Source of the DNA: Pseudomonadota bacterium
GTDB taxonomy: Bacteria > Myxococcota_A > Polyangia > GCA-2747355
DNA length: 64,000 nt
Assembly: GCA_016702545.1 (NCBI GenBank)
Contig: JADJDT010000002.1
Coordinates: 1-64,000 of the forward strand
Direction: 5' to 3'
The stretch's first letter is position 1, and every line of letters starts with the position of its first letter. The notes below the pieces were generated by a model. It was not told the DNA's origin and ran no database searches. It saw nothing but the letters and a program-made list of their open reading frames with translations. The translations under genes and the position numbers were made by a program. Below, piece after piece: positions 1 through 7,792 of this stretch.

Positions 1-141
1 GGCTTTGAGTTCCTACGCATGCAGACGACACGTCGAGTCCCGTCCGCCCCGCTCTCTTCTTCCCGTCAGTTCGGGACGTGGTCTCCCCGGCTGGGCTGGG
101 GTGGCACCTGCGTCCACCCGGACACCCCCGCACCGGCGCCC

Positions 142-981
142 TCATCGGAGCGACAGCGCTTCGAGCTCGTTGAGTACCGACTGCGCCGCGGCCTCGCCCA
201 GCCCTGTTCGGCGCCTCAGCTCAGCGAAGAGCCAGCGCTCGAGCTCGTTGGGGCGTTCGTACTCGCGTGTGGCGGTGGCGAACATCGGGCCCGTCAGGTA
301 GCGCCGTGCGTCAAGCACGATCCCGGCGGCAGCGATTGCATCGTAGGTCTCTTCGGCGCACGCCTCCACGAGCTGCCAGATCATCACGGGTGAGGCGCGG
401 CCCGCGGCGTGCAGCGTGCGGGGGATCGCAACGTGATCGTCGCCGAGCTGCTCGATCGCGCGATAGACGACGTCATGCGCGCCCTCCCAGAAGCGTGGGT
501 CGGCGAGGTAGGGCTCGGCGAGGTCGCGCGCCGTGCGGGCGTCCCCGACCTCGGTGGCGCTGAGCGCGGCGTTGATCGTGACGATGCCGAGACCCTCGCG
601 CAGCTCGCGGACCTGGTCCTCGTCCGCCTGCGCTTCGGCTTGAGCCAACCGTCGCGCGATCGCGGAGCGTTGCTCCTCGAGCAGCTCCAGGCCCTCCTCG
701 AGGCGCCCGGCCTGCGAGAGGTAGGTCGCATAGTTCACGGCCAGGAAGGGGTCATCACCGCAGATCTTGAGCGCATGCCGGAACAGGCGCTCCGCGCGTT
801 CGAGCTGATCGTCCTCGGCCAGCAGCGCTGCCAGGTCGCGCGTCACCTCCTGGTCGCGCAGGTTGCGGGCGAGCAGCTCGAAGAAGATATCGATCGCCCC
901 CTGACGGTCTCCCGCCTGGCGACGCTCGTGGGCCAGGGCATAGAGCGTGTCGCGATCATCGGGCGACTTCGGTGAGCTCAA
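142..981 (-). CDS. TPR-repeat protein of unknown role
   Basis: A 279-residue soluble protein. The first ~110 residues form tetratricopeptide-like helical pairs (for example AERLFRHALKICGDDPF and YLSQAGRLEEGLELLEEQ), the typical protein-interaction scaffold; the rest is helical with no motif I recognise. The TTG start at 981 is chosen because GAGGAGGT lies 5 nt upstream and the TPR region follows at once; a longer reading frame to 1095 lacks a ribosome site. No signal peptide or membrane segment. It follows the small gene at 1077-1370 on the same strand and is probably co-transcribed with it, under the palindrome at 1480-1502. Partner unknown. Confidence 0.7.
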   Translation of the reverse strand: MSSPKSPDDRDTLYALAHERRQAGDRQGAIDIFFELLARNLRDQEVTRDLAALLAEDDQLERAERLFRHALKICGDDPFLAVNYATYLSQAGRLEEGLELLEEQRSAIARRLAQAEAQADEDQVRELREGLGIVTINAALSATEVGDARTARDLAEPYLADPRFWEGAHDVVYRAIEQLGDDHVAIPRTLHAAGRASPVMIWQLVEACAEETYDAIAAAGIVLDARRYLTGPMFATATREYERPNELERWLFAELRRRTGLGEAAAQSVLNELEALSLR

Positions 982-1076
982 TGGGCACCTCCTCGCGGGC
1001 GTGGTCCCGACAGGCGGGCGTGAGACGCGCGATGCGGGTGCTGCGCCATCTGACCCCGCGCCCCTGGAACATCCAG

Positions 1077-1370
1077 TCACGGGCGCTCGCGACACAGCAC
1101 ACCGACCACGTCGCGCGTCCAGCCGACGCTCGACTCGTCCTCGCGGCGCCGAAACTCGACCATGGCGCGCTCGATCGCCGCGCTGCAGTCGCGCGCGGCG
1201 ACGTGAAAGCGCCCCTGGAACGGCTTCTCGCGTTCGCCGGCTCGCAGCTCATAGCTCGGCTCACGGTAATAGATGATGACGGCCCACGAGCGCGCGTGTG
1301 GTGTCGTGCCGCCTGCCGACGCACCGCGGTCACCGTCGCGCACGTCCCCGCCTGTCGCCGCCGCGTTCAT
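1077..1370 (-). CDS. Small conserved-looking protein, function unknown
   Basis: A 97-residue protein. After a low-complexity start (about 25 residues) it has a compact, plausible fold with the stretch SWAVIIYYREPSYELRAG and a charged helix containing AAIERAMVEFRRRED. ATG at 1370 is preceded by GGGAGG with about 7 nt spacing, better than the upstream alternatives. It is the first gene of a short minus-strand operon with the TPR gene and is divergent from the WYL-type regulator at 1537. I do not recognise the family. Confidence 0.6.
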   Translation of the reverse strand: MNAAATGGDVRDGDRGASAGGTTPHARSWAVIIYYREPSYELRAGEREKPFQGRFHVAARDCSAAIERAMVEFRRREDESSVGWTRDVVGVLCRERP

Positions 1371-1479
1371 CGCCGTGCCTCCCGTTCGTTCCATCCTGCG
1401 CGCTGGCGCCCCCTGCGCTCGCAAAACGCCGGCCGCCGGCCCAGCTCGCGCCATCTTCTCACCTCAGCTTGCCACCGCA

Positions 1480-1502
1480 GGGTGATCACGAGATGATCAC
1501 CC
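1480..1502. promoter_or_regulatory. Perfect inverted repeat, likely operator
   Basis: GGGTGATCA-N5-TGATCACCC is a perfect 9-bp inverted repeat with a 5-bp centre. It sits in the only gap between two divergent genes, 35 bp before the regulator start and 110 bp before the unknown gene. This is the expected place for an autoregulatory site of the adjacent HTH regulator. The binding itself is inferred. Confidence 0.65.
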
Positions 1503-1536
1503 ACGCACGCCGCTTACACTTTCAGGAGCGCCACCC

Positions 1537-1974
1537 GTGAACGACGCCGGTGGGACCGCGTTTGTGCGCCGCGCCGTGCGCTTTCTCGACGCCTCGCGCC
1601 GCGGCCGTCACCCGAACGCCTCCTGGCTCGCCGCGCAGGAGGAGATCTCCGTGCCGACCGCGCGCCGCGTGATCAACCGCCTGCGCGACGACTTCGGCGC
1701 GCCGCTCGCCTACAGCGACGCCGACCGCGGCTGGGAGCTGCGCGACCCGAGCTGGACCTTCGCCCCCGCGCGCCTGACACCGCGCCGCGAGCTGATCGCC
1801 GTCGCGCTGGCGATCGACGCCACCGCCGCCACCGCCGACCCCGAGGTCGCCGCCGCCGTGGAGACCTTCTGGCGACGCCTCGCCGCGCCCCTCGACCGCG
1901 AGCGTCTCCACCTCGACGCCCTGCTGCAGGCCTTCTCCAGCGACTGGGCCCCGGTCCCGAACCAGGGTTCGTGA
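1537..1974 (+). CDS. WYL-type HTH transcriptional regulator, C-terminally truncated
   Basis: 145 residues. The N-terminus looks like the winged-helix DNA-binding part of YafY/WYL regulators: VRRAVRFLDASR opens helix 1 and ISVPTARRVINRLRDDFG is the recognition-helix region, followed by the usual bridging helices (LTPRRELIAVALAI). The WYL ligand-binding domain that should follow is missing. The frame stops soon after running into the repeat that flanks the damaged RAYT copy at 1966-2780. The natural gene was therefore probably longer and was cut by that insertion or an associated deletion. It may still bind the palindrome at 1480-1502. The family assignment rests on layout and sequence style. 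Confidence 0.6.
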   Translation: MNDAGGTAFVRRAVRFLDASRRGRHPNASWLAAQEEISVPTARRVINRLRDDFGAPLAYSDADRGWELRDPSWTFAPARLTPRRELIAVALAIDATAATADPEVAAAVETFWRRLAAPLDRERLHLDALLQAFSSDWAPVPNQGS

Positions 1975-2192
1975 AGAAGCATGAGCCACCGGGGCTCCCG
2001 CGAACGGCGAGCGAGGGCGAGCGGAGCGGTTCGTTCGGGCGCGGCAGGGGCCTCTGCATCGGCAGCGACGACCTTGCAGCGGCGGCTCTTGGGGTTGGTT
2101 TCGCGCGCGGGGCGGAGCCGTGGCGAGGCGCTGCGGCGAGCGGTGGTGCGGGACGGCGTTCGGGTCAGCGCGAACGAGCGGAACGTGGCCGC

Positions 2193-2762
2193 TCACGGAG
2201 CCTGGGCGCAGCAGACGCCCGCGTACACGCGCAGTGCGTAGATCCCGCATGGGAAGACCACCCCGCGGGCGCCTGCGCGCCACTGGAGCCAGGCCTGGCG
2301 ATAGCCCGCAAGGAAGCTGCGCAGGCGTGCGAGCGCTTCGATGCGCGCCCACTTGTTGCCCCCGGCGACGCGATGGCTCGGTTGCCGGCGCGGCTCGGCG
2401 TTTCCGGGTGAGCCGAAGGCGGATTGCCGTAGCACCTGGCGACGGCCGAGCACGCTGCGGCCTGCCCTCTGGCGCTCCCGCGCAAGCTCAGCCTCCCGCG
2501 CGGTCACCGCGGCGCGGAGCGTGGCGAGGTATTCGTCCTGCGATGCGTGGGCCAGGGCTGGCAGCGGCGCGATGGTCAGCGTCGCGTGGCGTGGCAGCGG
2601 TCCATTCTCGCGGAAGAAGCCGACGGGTCGCTTGTAGACCCGAGGACGCGCCATCCGGGCGAGCACGCTGATGACGCCAGGCCAGTGGTGGTGCTCCGTC
2701 CCCAGACCGGCGGCGACGGGGTTCGTCAGCGTGTAGACCGCCTTCGCGAGCTGCTTCTTCAC
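2193..2762 (-). pseudogene. RAYT (Y1) transposase fragment, copy A
   Basis: The frame reads from LAKAVYTLTNPVAAGL, GTEHHHWPGV and RPVGFFRENGPLPR to the natural end VYAGVCCAQAP. It matches copies B (4904-5510) and C (6582-7524) almost residue for residue. The N-terminal part is absent, including the HUH motif seen in the other copies (SNHLHIV), so it cannot be an active transposase. It contains the uninterrupted version (GGCGGATT, 2418-2425) of the site where copy C carries a MITE, so it records the empty target site. Confidence 0.8.
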
Positions 2763-2780
2763 GAACCCCGGACGGGGACC
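2753..2780 (+). repeat. REP-like palindromic repeat
   Basis: A 28-bp unit with the self-complementary core CCCCGGACGGGG preceded by the head GCTTCTTCACGAA. It is identical to 7736-7763, and its head recurs inverted at 1966-1980. A short hairpin unit at the edges of a RAYT gene is the usual REP arrangement. Confidence 0.7.
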
Positions 2781-2783
2781 CCT

Positions 2784-3411
2784 GCACGGCAGGGAGGGAG
2801 TCTGCGAGCAGGGCGAAGGTGTCGTGGACGTAGAGCAAGTCCTTGCCCTGCTTCTCCGGGCGCCGCTTCGGCAGCACTAGCATCTTTTGGACGACGTACG
2901 CCGCGGGGTTGGGGATGGAGATCACCCGCTGTCGCGCCACCGGAAACCCAGCATCGCGGGTCAGGGTGACCTGCCAGGGCTCGGTGAGCAGGATGTCGAG
3001 GTAGCGCAACGTCTGGGCCGTGACCCCACCGACCGTGGTGGTCACATCCGGTCGCCCGCCGCGCTTCACCTCACCGCCGACGAGCGGCGCCAGGAACTCG
3101 AGGTAGAAGCCGCCCGCATCGTCACCGAGGACGTACTCGGAGATGGGCGGGGTGTGATCGCTCGAGAGGTGCTCGCGAAAGCCGGCCTTCGTCAGGAGCT
3201 CCGGGATGCCCTCCTTGCCTCGCGCCAGGCGGGCCGGCGCGGCCACGTCGGCGTCCTCGGTGCGCAGCGGCTCGAACGGCACCGGGCCCGCTTCCGGCCG
3301 GAGCGTGTAGAGGTAGTGCGCCCAGCCACCGACGAACACGAGGTCCTTCAGGTAGGGCTCGAGCGCCTCGACGGCGCGGGCGAACGCGGAGAGATCGCGC
3401 CGGTCCGTCAT
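2784..3411 (-). pseudogene. AbiEii-like nucleotidyltransferase (type IV toxin), truncated
   Basis: About 209 genuine residues from ATG 3411 (MTDRRDLSAFARAV). Nucleotidyltransferase-fold features are visible: the GG-containing motif LVFVGGWAHYLY near residue 20, the acidic pair in RTEDADVA near residue 50, and a later conserved block around VISIPNPAAYVVQKMLVLP. The start overlaps the stop of the upstream gene by ATGA, the classic coupling of type IV AbiE antitoxin and toxin. The real gene is cut at about 2783 by the RAYT/REP copy; the open frame continues to 2488 only as an antisense reading of that element. Toxin activity is therefore doubtful. Confidence 0.65.
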
Positions 3412-4559
3412 GGCTCGGGCTCTCCATGGGCAATGGCCGGACCGAGCACCCGCCGCCAGATGAATGCTGCCTGCTCGGCGCCGCGAGCCGGCTCGTTCGA
3501 GACATCGAGCCAGCACTGAAGCACGTCAGCGACGGGAACCCCTTTTGCGTAGACTGCCGCGCGGAACAGCGACTCCGGCCAGCGCGCGACTTGCACGAGG
3601 AGATCCCCCGGCTGGCCCTCGTCCACGAAGGCAAGTCCGAGCCGTTCGAGCAACTCGGGCGCGAGGTGTCGAACGTACAGATGCAGCGGCGCGCCGCGGA
3701 CGTGCCCCACGCCGAGCGCGTCGCACGCTGCGAACAGCCCCAGACACGCCGGCGGTCCTCCGGCTTCGTTTCGGAGTGCGCCCAAGGCTTCATGCAGCCG
3801 CTCGACAGGAGCGCGCCCGGGGAGGATGAACTTTGCCCCAACGCGTCGCTGCGGCCTCTGAGCGGCGGCTCGCCAGCGTGCCATCAAGTCGCGCACCAGA
3901 GAGAGGTTGCCGGAGTCGTCGAGGTGGCCGCCGTTCTTGAGCGCGCTGAACAGCCGCCACGCGGCTGGGACGGAGGCTCGGCCGACAACGGCGAGCTCGG
4001 CAGCCGAGCGAACGGACTCGCGTGGGACCGAAATCATCTCAGGGGCGAGCTGGCGCCCCACCAGGACCTTGAGGAGCCACTGGTTCAGGTCGGAGAACAG
4101 GTCGCGTGGACGCCCTGGTGCGGCCCGATGCGGGGCCCGGCCAGACGGCTCGCGGCGAGCCGCTTCGAGCCCCAGCCCGTAGAACTGGGCGAGTCCGCGC
4201 TCGTCGACGTAGCCGAAGGGTTGATCGGGGGCGACCTCGGCGGCGTACTGCTCGAGCGAGCGCGCCATGGCCGCCGAGATAGCCGGGGCGCCCACGACAG
4301 CCACGAACTTTCCCCGTGAGCTCACGCGGCCTCGCAGGATTGCGTCGGCGAGAAGCGCGTGGATGACCGTCCGGCGCGCATCCCGGGCTAGACGGAACAG
4401 GACGGGGTAGCGCTTCGCTCCCTTGGCGATCCAGAACTGCACCGGCTCGTCACCCGGGCGAAGCGACCAGCCGGCCGCTTTGAGCGCGGCCGATAGGTGC
4501 CGCTCGAGCACCGCGGGGCCACGCGGCTCTCGACCCTGTTTGTCGGAGGAGGGCTTCAT
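3408..4559 (-). CDS. AbiEi-like antitoxin / autorepressor of a type IV TA pair
   Basis: 383 residues from ATG 4559. An N-terminal region with two short alpha/beta blocks (PVLFRLARDARRTVIHALL) is followed by a predicted winged-helix region near residues 160-230 (LNQWLLKVLVGRQL, AAWRLFSALKNGG, LSLVRDLMARW) and a C-terminal domain. The gene is translationally coupled (ATGA) to the truncated nucleotidyltransferase downstream, the arrangement of AbiEi-AbiEii operons. AbiEi antitoxins autorepress through inverted repeats; two such repeats abut this start. There is no spaced Shine-Dalgarno, so the mRNA may be leaderless. With its toxin truncated it may now be an orphan. AbiEi is the best fit but no signature motif proves it. 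Confidence 0.6.
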   Translation of the reverse strand: MKPSSDKQGREPRGPAVLERHLSAALKAAGWSLRPGDEPVQFWIAKGAKRYPVLFRLARDARRTVIHALLADAILRGRVSSRGKFVAVVGAPAISAAMARSLEQYAAEVAPDQPFGYVDERGLAQFYGLGLEAARREPSGRAPHRAAPGRPRDLFSDLNQWLLKVLVGRQLAPEMISVPRESVRSAAELAVVGRASVPAAWRLFSALKNGGHLDDSGNLSLVRDLMARWRAAAQRPQRRVGAKFILPGRAPVERLHEALGALRNEAGGPPACLGLFAACDALGVGHVRGAPLHLYVRHLAPELLERLGLAFVDEGQPGDLLVQVARWPESLFRAAVYAKGVPVADVLQCWLDVSNEPARGAEQAAFIWRRVLGPAIAHGEPEP

Positions 4560-4560
4560 T

Positions 4561-4590
4561 TCCTGGTCAGGATATCTTTCCTGGTCAGGA
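4561..4590. promoter_or_regulatory. Twin palindromic operator upstream of the AbiEi-like gene
   Basis: Two copies of TCCTGGTCAGGA (4561-4572 and 4579-4590), each an imperfect palindrome TCCTG-N2-CAGGA, are spaced 18 bp apart and end 1 bp from the start codon. Two helically phased half-palindromes at this position fit an autoregulatory operator. No clear -35/-10 pair is visible around it. Confidence 0.6.
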
Positions 4591-4593
4591 AAT

Positions 4594-4903
4594 GACAGTC
4601 TAAGTCTTCTGTGGCTCCCCGGGTGAGCCCGAACCGGGGATGGTTGCGGTTGCGCCTCAGAGCCGGACCGGTGTTGATTTTTCGCTCTGGCGGCGAAGGC
4701 TCGCGCGCGTGGTTCGGGCGTGAGTCGAAAGGGGGGCCTGCTCGCGGGCGCCCTGCGACGCTGCCCGTGATCCGCAGGGCCACGGCCGGCATTCGGCCGA
4801 GCCGGAGCCGGCCTTTCGGACGAGTGCCGAGGCGGGTGCTGCAACCGCGCGATTCTCCGTCGTGACGGCTCAGGCACAGCGGTTGCTCACCTCCGAGCGC
4901 TGC
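4594..4903. other. Intergenic stretch without a recognised gene
   Basis: About 310 bp between the AbiEi-like gene and RAYT copy B. I see several GC-rich inverted repeats typical of RAYT flanks but no gene, tRNA or convincing promoter. Confidence 0.4.
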
Positions 4904-5510
4904 ATGAGCCTGCCGCGTCCGGTGATCGCCGGTGAGACGATCATGATCACGAGGCGCTGCACGCAGCGGCAGTTTCTGCTGCGGCCGTCGACGGCGGTGA
5001 ACGGTATCATCGGCTACTGCCTCGCGGCGGCAGCCGAGCGCTACGGTCGAGCAACACGGGGGGGGGCGCCCTGTCCCCCGGGCCGCGGGGCGGCCCCAAA
5101 GCGAAACAGGCGCGGCGGCCCGGCGGCCGCCCGCCAGCAGCCCCCCGCGCCGGCGGGGGGGGGGCCCCGCCGGGGGGCCCGGGGGAAGTAGTGCTCGGCT
5201 CCACGCCTTCTGCGCGATGTCGAACCACCTGCACATCGTGGCAACCGACGTTCTCGGTAACGCGCCCGAGTTCTGCCGCTGGTTCTTCGAGTTCACGGCA
5301 AAATGTCTGAACGTGCACTGGGGCCGCTGGGAGAACCTGTAGGCCAGCGAGCAACCGTCGATAGTGCGGCTCGCTGACGAGCAGGCCCAGCTTGGGAAGG
5401 CGGTCTACACCCTGACGAACCCTGTCGCCGCCGGTCTGGTCACCGAGCACCACCACTGGCCTGGCGTCATTAGCGTGGTCGCCCGGATGGCACGCGCCCC
5501 GCCTATATCA
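4904..5510 (+). pseudogene. RAYT (Y1) transposase, copy B, disrupted
   Basis: This copy retains the true N-terminus: MSLPRPVIAG followed by the family signature ITRRCTQRQFLLRP and IIGYCLAAAAERYG. The frame is then broken by about 130 bp of nearly pure G/C (5056-5188). It resumes at LHAFCAMSNHLHIVATD (the HUH motif HLH), has an in-frame TAG at 5341 (WGRWENL then stop) and is lost after SVVARMA near 5495. It is thus inactive by three independent lesions. Copies B and C together allow the complete ancestral protein to be reconstructed. Confidence 0.8.
5056..5188. other. Near-pure G/C insertion inside RAYT copy B
   Basis: Runs of G and C up to nine long separate ERYG from LHAFC in the transposase. 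The block begins with CACGGGGGG and a GGGGG/CCCCC stem resembling the left end of the MITE at 7111 and 59008, so it could be a degenerate MITE copy. It could equally be a misassembled or badly called stretch. No 8-bp duplication is apparent at its edges. Confidence 0.4.
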
Positions 5511-5618
5511 CCGGCCTGCACGCACCCCGAGCCATCTGTCGGCCTTGGCACCGAGCGTCCGACCATCATCCCAGGACGTCTGCTGTCTTCTGGGACCTCT
5601 TCGCGCGCGCGCGCGGAA

Positions 5619-6044
5619 TCATTGCGGCTCCAGGCTGAAGCCCTCGCGCGCAGCCGCACTCCCAAGGCGGTCGTCGAGGCAAACGAAGCTGGCGCCGCTG
5701 GGATCGTCGTAGCACGACGCAATGGCGGCACCGAGCTGAAGAGCGTCTGCCGCGCGGAGTGGGTGGACCCCCAGCAGACGTTTGGCGCGAGCCTTGACGG
5801 CGTCGACGGCGGTCACGGCGTACACCGCGCGCCAGAGAGCGTCGGCTTGCTGCATGCCGAGTTGCAGCGAGCGCTCATCCACGGCGCCCTCGCGGCCAAG
5901 ACGTTGCAACGCCGACCGGATTTCGACCTCGCTCAACGTCCAAGTGACGATTTCCGGGTCCTCTTCGTACAGCGCTCGTAGCCTGACGCTATGCCGCTGC
6001 TCAACGAGCAGGACCACGAGGGCCGACGAATCCCAATACCTCAT
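5619..6044 (-). CDS. vapC: PIN-domain ribonuclease toxin (VapC-like)
   Basis: 141 residues with the PIN fold and its acidic residues: D5 in MRYWDSSALVVLL, E in LSEVEIRSALQR near residue 40, D in RAADALQLGAA near 100 and D in CLDDRLGSAA near 125. VapC toxins cleave specific tRNA or rRNA sites. The start overlaps the stop of the antitoxin by ATGA, so the pair is co-translated. All catalytic acids are present, so the toxin looks functional. Confidence 0.88.
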   Translation of the reverse strand: MRYWDSSALVVLLVEQRHSVRLRALYEEDPEIVTWTLSEVEIRSALQRLGREGAVDERSLQLGMQQADALWRAVYAVTAVDAVKARAKRLLGVHPLRAADALQLGAAIASCYDDPSGASFVCLDDRLGSAAAREGFSLEPQ

Positions 6045-6319
6045 TGGTCTCCGCGTTCCTCGATCAGCGCTCGGACGACATCTCGCTTCGCGCGGATCGG
6101 GTGGATGACCAGAGGCTCGCCTGCCTGCTCCGGCGCCGTCACGATCCCGTCGCGCACGAGCTCGTCAAGTCGCCTTCGCTGACCGGTAGCCGCGTGAGCG
6201 CTCTGAATGCACGCCACCGGTATCGACCGTTCGAGCACGGCCAGCGTCTCGCCCTGTTTCACCAGACGAAGGTAGTGGCTCAGTCGATTCTTCAGTTCTG
6301 TTACGCTCACTTGTCGCAT
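6041..6319 (-). CDS. Phd/YefM-family antitoxin
   Basis: 92 residues opening with the family hallmark VSVTELKNRLSHYLRLVKQGE and ending in a flexible toxin-binding tail. It is the upstream, overlapping partner of the PIN toxin at 5619-6044. Phd/YefM antitoxins bind DNA through the N-terminus and repress their own operon. Start ATG at 6319; no strong Shine-Dalgarno is visible. Confidence 0.88.
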   Translation of the reverse strand: MRQVSVTELKNRLSHYLRLVKQGETLAVLERSIPVACIQSAHAATGQRRRLDELVRDGIVTAPEQAGEPLVIHPIRAKRDVVRALIEERGDQ

Positions 6320-6325
6320 CAGGCT

Positions 6326-6354
6326 AGATTGGCCCTGTCTAACAAGCCCGTCAA
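6326..6354 (-). promoter_or_regulatory. Candidate promoter of the VapBC-like operon
   Basis: On the minus strand TTGACG (6354-6349) is followed after 17 bp by CAATCT (6331-6326), only a few bp from the antitoxin start. The -35 is good and the -10 weak; if used, the transcript is almost leaderless. Confidence 0.3.
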
Positions 6355-6405
6355 GCCCGATTGTGGTAAATGAATCCCCAACCGCGGCTGCTGCGACTGC
6401 TCTGC

Positions 6406-6454
6406 TGTCCCCGACCCTCGCCGTGTCCCCGACCCTCGCTGTCCCCGACCCGGG
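6406..6454 (+). repeat. Three-copy tandem repeat upstream of RAYT copy C
   Basis: TGTCCCCGACCC(TCG) occurs at 6406, 6424 and 6440 with 1-3 bp between copies. It lies in the segment that has replaced the N-terminus of RAYT copy C. Function unknown. Confidence 0.6.
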
Positions 6455-6581
6455 TTAATATGACGCCCATCGGTTTGGTGAAATTGGACCCTAAATCAGA
6501 TCGCGTTTCTAGGTCGACGGTCCGCTGGCAGCGACCGGAACCGCGGCGCGTGGGTCGACGTCAAGGGCGCAGCGGAGACCC

Positions 6582-7524
6582 GCGGCTCCACGCCTTCTGC
6601 GCGATGTCGAACCACCTGCACATCGTGGCCACCGACGTTCTCGGTAACGCGCCCGAGTTCTGCCGCTGGCTCTTCGAGTTCACGGCGAAGTGCCTCAACG
6701 CCCATTGGGGCCGCTGGGAAGATCTGTGGGCCAGCGAGCAACCGTCGATAGTGCGGCTCGCGGACGAGCAGGCCCAGCTCGCGAAGGCCGTCTACACCCT
6801 GACGAACCCCGTCGCTGCCGGTCTGGTGACCGAGCATCACCACTGGCCTGGCGTCATCAGCCTGCTCGCCCGGATGGCTCGCCCTCGGGTCTACAAGCGA
6901 CCGGTCGGCTTCTTCCGCGAGAATGGACCGCTGCCACGCCACGCGACGCTGACCATCGCGCCGCTGCCAGCCCTGGCCCACGCATCGCAGGACGAATACC
7001 TCGCCACGCTCCGCACGGCGGTCGTTGCCCGTGAGACCGAGCTCGCGCGGGAGCGCCAGAGAGCAGGCCGCAGCGTCCTCGGTCGCCGCCAGGTGCTGCG
7101 GCAATCCGCCGTAATTGTTCACGGGGGGATGTCCCATCCCCCCGCCCCGGCAAGAGCGCGGTCTTGCCGGGGCCCCACCCCCAATGTCGGCGCGCAACAA
7201 GTGGCGCGCCGCGCGAGCGCTTCGTCGCGCTCGCGTGCGGTGCTCACGGCTTCCTTCGAACTCCTACCATTGCAGGGTCGTGAACGTTCACAATCCGCCT
7301 TCAGCTCACCCGGGAGCTCCGAGCCGCGACGCCACCGGAGCCCCCGCGTCGCCGGCGGCAACAAGTGGGCGCGCATCGAAGCGCTCGCACGCCTGCGCAG
7401 CTTCCTTGCAGGCTATCGCGAGGCCTGGCTCCAGTGGCGTGCAGGCGCTCGCGGGGTGGTCTTTCCCTTCGGCACCTACGGACTGCGAGTGTACGCGGGC
7501 GTCTGCTGCGCCCAGGCTCCGTGA
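6582..7524 (+). pseudogene. RAYT (Y1) transposase, copy C, N-terminally truncated and MITE-interrupted
   Basis: Homology starts at LHAFCAMSNHLHIVATD, the HUH metal-binding motif, and runs through ARPRVYKRPVGFFREN to VYAGVCCAQAP. The N-terminal ITRRCTQRQ region seen in copy B is missing; the open frame upstream to 6370 is unrelated sequence. Between RQVLRQSA and AFSSPGSS a 181-bp MITE plus its 8-bp duplication adds 189 bp (63 codons), so the frame stays open although the domain is interrupted. Downstream flank 7525-7763 ends in a REP-like unit. Not expected to be active. Confidence 0.8.
7111..7291 (+). mobile_element. IS66-like MITE, copy 1
   Basis: A 181-bp element with terminal inverted repeats (left GTAATTGTTCACGG, right end complement GTGAACGTTCACGA) flanked by an 8-bp direct duplication AATCCGCC (7103-7110 and 7292-7299). 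The left end continues into a palindrome (GGGGGGATGTCCCATCCCCCC). RAYT copy A retains the unoccupied site at 2418-2425. GTAA-type ends and 8-bp duplications are features of the IS66 family; no transposase is encoded, so it would be mobilised in trans. A second copy is at 59008-59165. Confidence 0.85.
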
Positions 7525-7735
7525 GCGGCCACGCGCCGCTCGTTCTCTCTGACCCGAACGCCGTCCCGCACCACCGCTCGCCGCAGCGCCTCGCCACAGC
7601 TCCGCCGCGCGCCCAAACCTAGCCCCAAACGCCGCCGTTCCAAGGTCCTCCCGGCGATGCAGAGGCCCCGGCCGCGCCAGAACAACCCGCCCCGCTCGTC
7701 CTCGCTCGCCGCCCGCGACAGACCCGCTGCGTCAT

Positions 7736-7763
7736 GCTTCTTCACGAACCCCGGACGGGGACC
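7736..7763 (+). repeat. REP-like palindromic repeat downstream of RAYT copy C
   Basis: Identical over 28 bp to 2753-2780 (core CCCCGGACGGGG). It marks the 3' border of RAYT copy C and lies 30 bp beyond the stop of the SulP gene on the opposite strand, where it could also act as a bidirectional transcript end. Confidence 0.7.
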
Positions 7764-7792
7764 CTCCGCCCAGGCGCGAGCGACCGGCCCAA

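Larger units (their letters stand above)
1966..2780 (-). mobile_element. Truncated RAYT/REP element, copy A
   Basis: This segment contains the C-terminal two thirds of a REP-associated tyrosine transposase (2193-2754) plus its 3' flank (1966-2192). The flank matches, in opposite orientation, the flank of copy C at 7525-7763. The 5' end of the gene is replaced by a 28-bp REP-like sequence (2753-2780) that is identical to 7736-7763. The opposite end at 1966-1980 carries the same 15-bp head in inverted orientation. Both neighbouring genes (regulator at 1537, nucleotidyltransferase at 2784) are truncated exactly at these borders. Confidence 0.75.

Noticed and set aside
2488..2783. C-terminal extension of the AbiEii-like protein
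   Set aside because: This part of the frame is the antisense reading of RAYT copy A and its REP unit.
6370..6581. N-terminal domain of the RAYT copy C protein
   Set aside because: The translated segment is unrelated to the ITRRCTQRQ region of copy B and contains a tandem repeat; it is fused non-homologous DNA.
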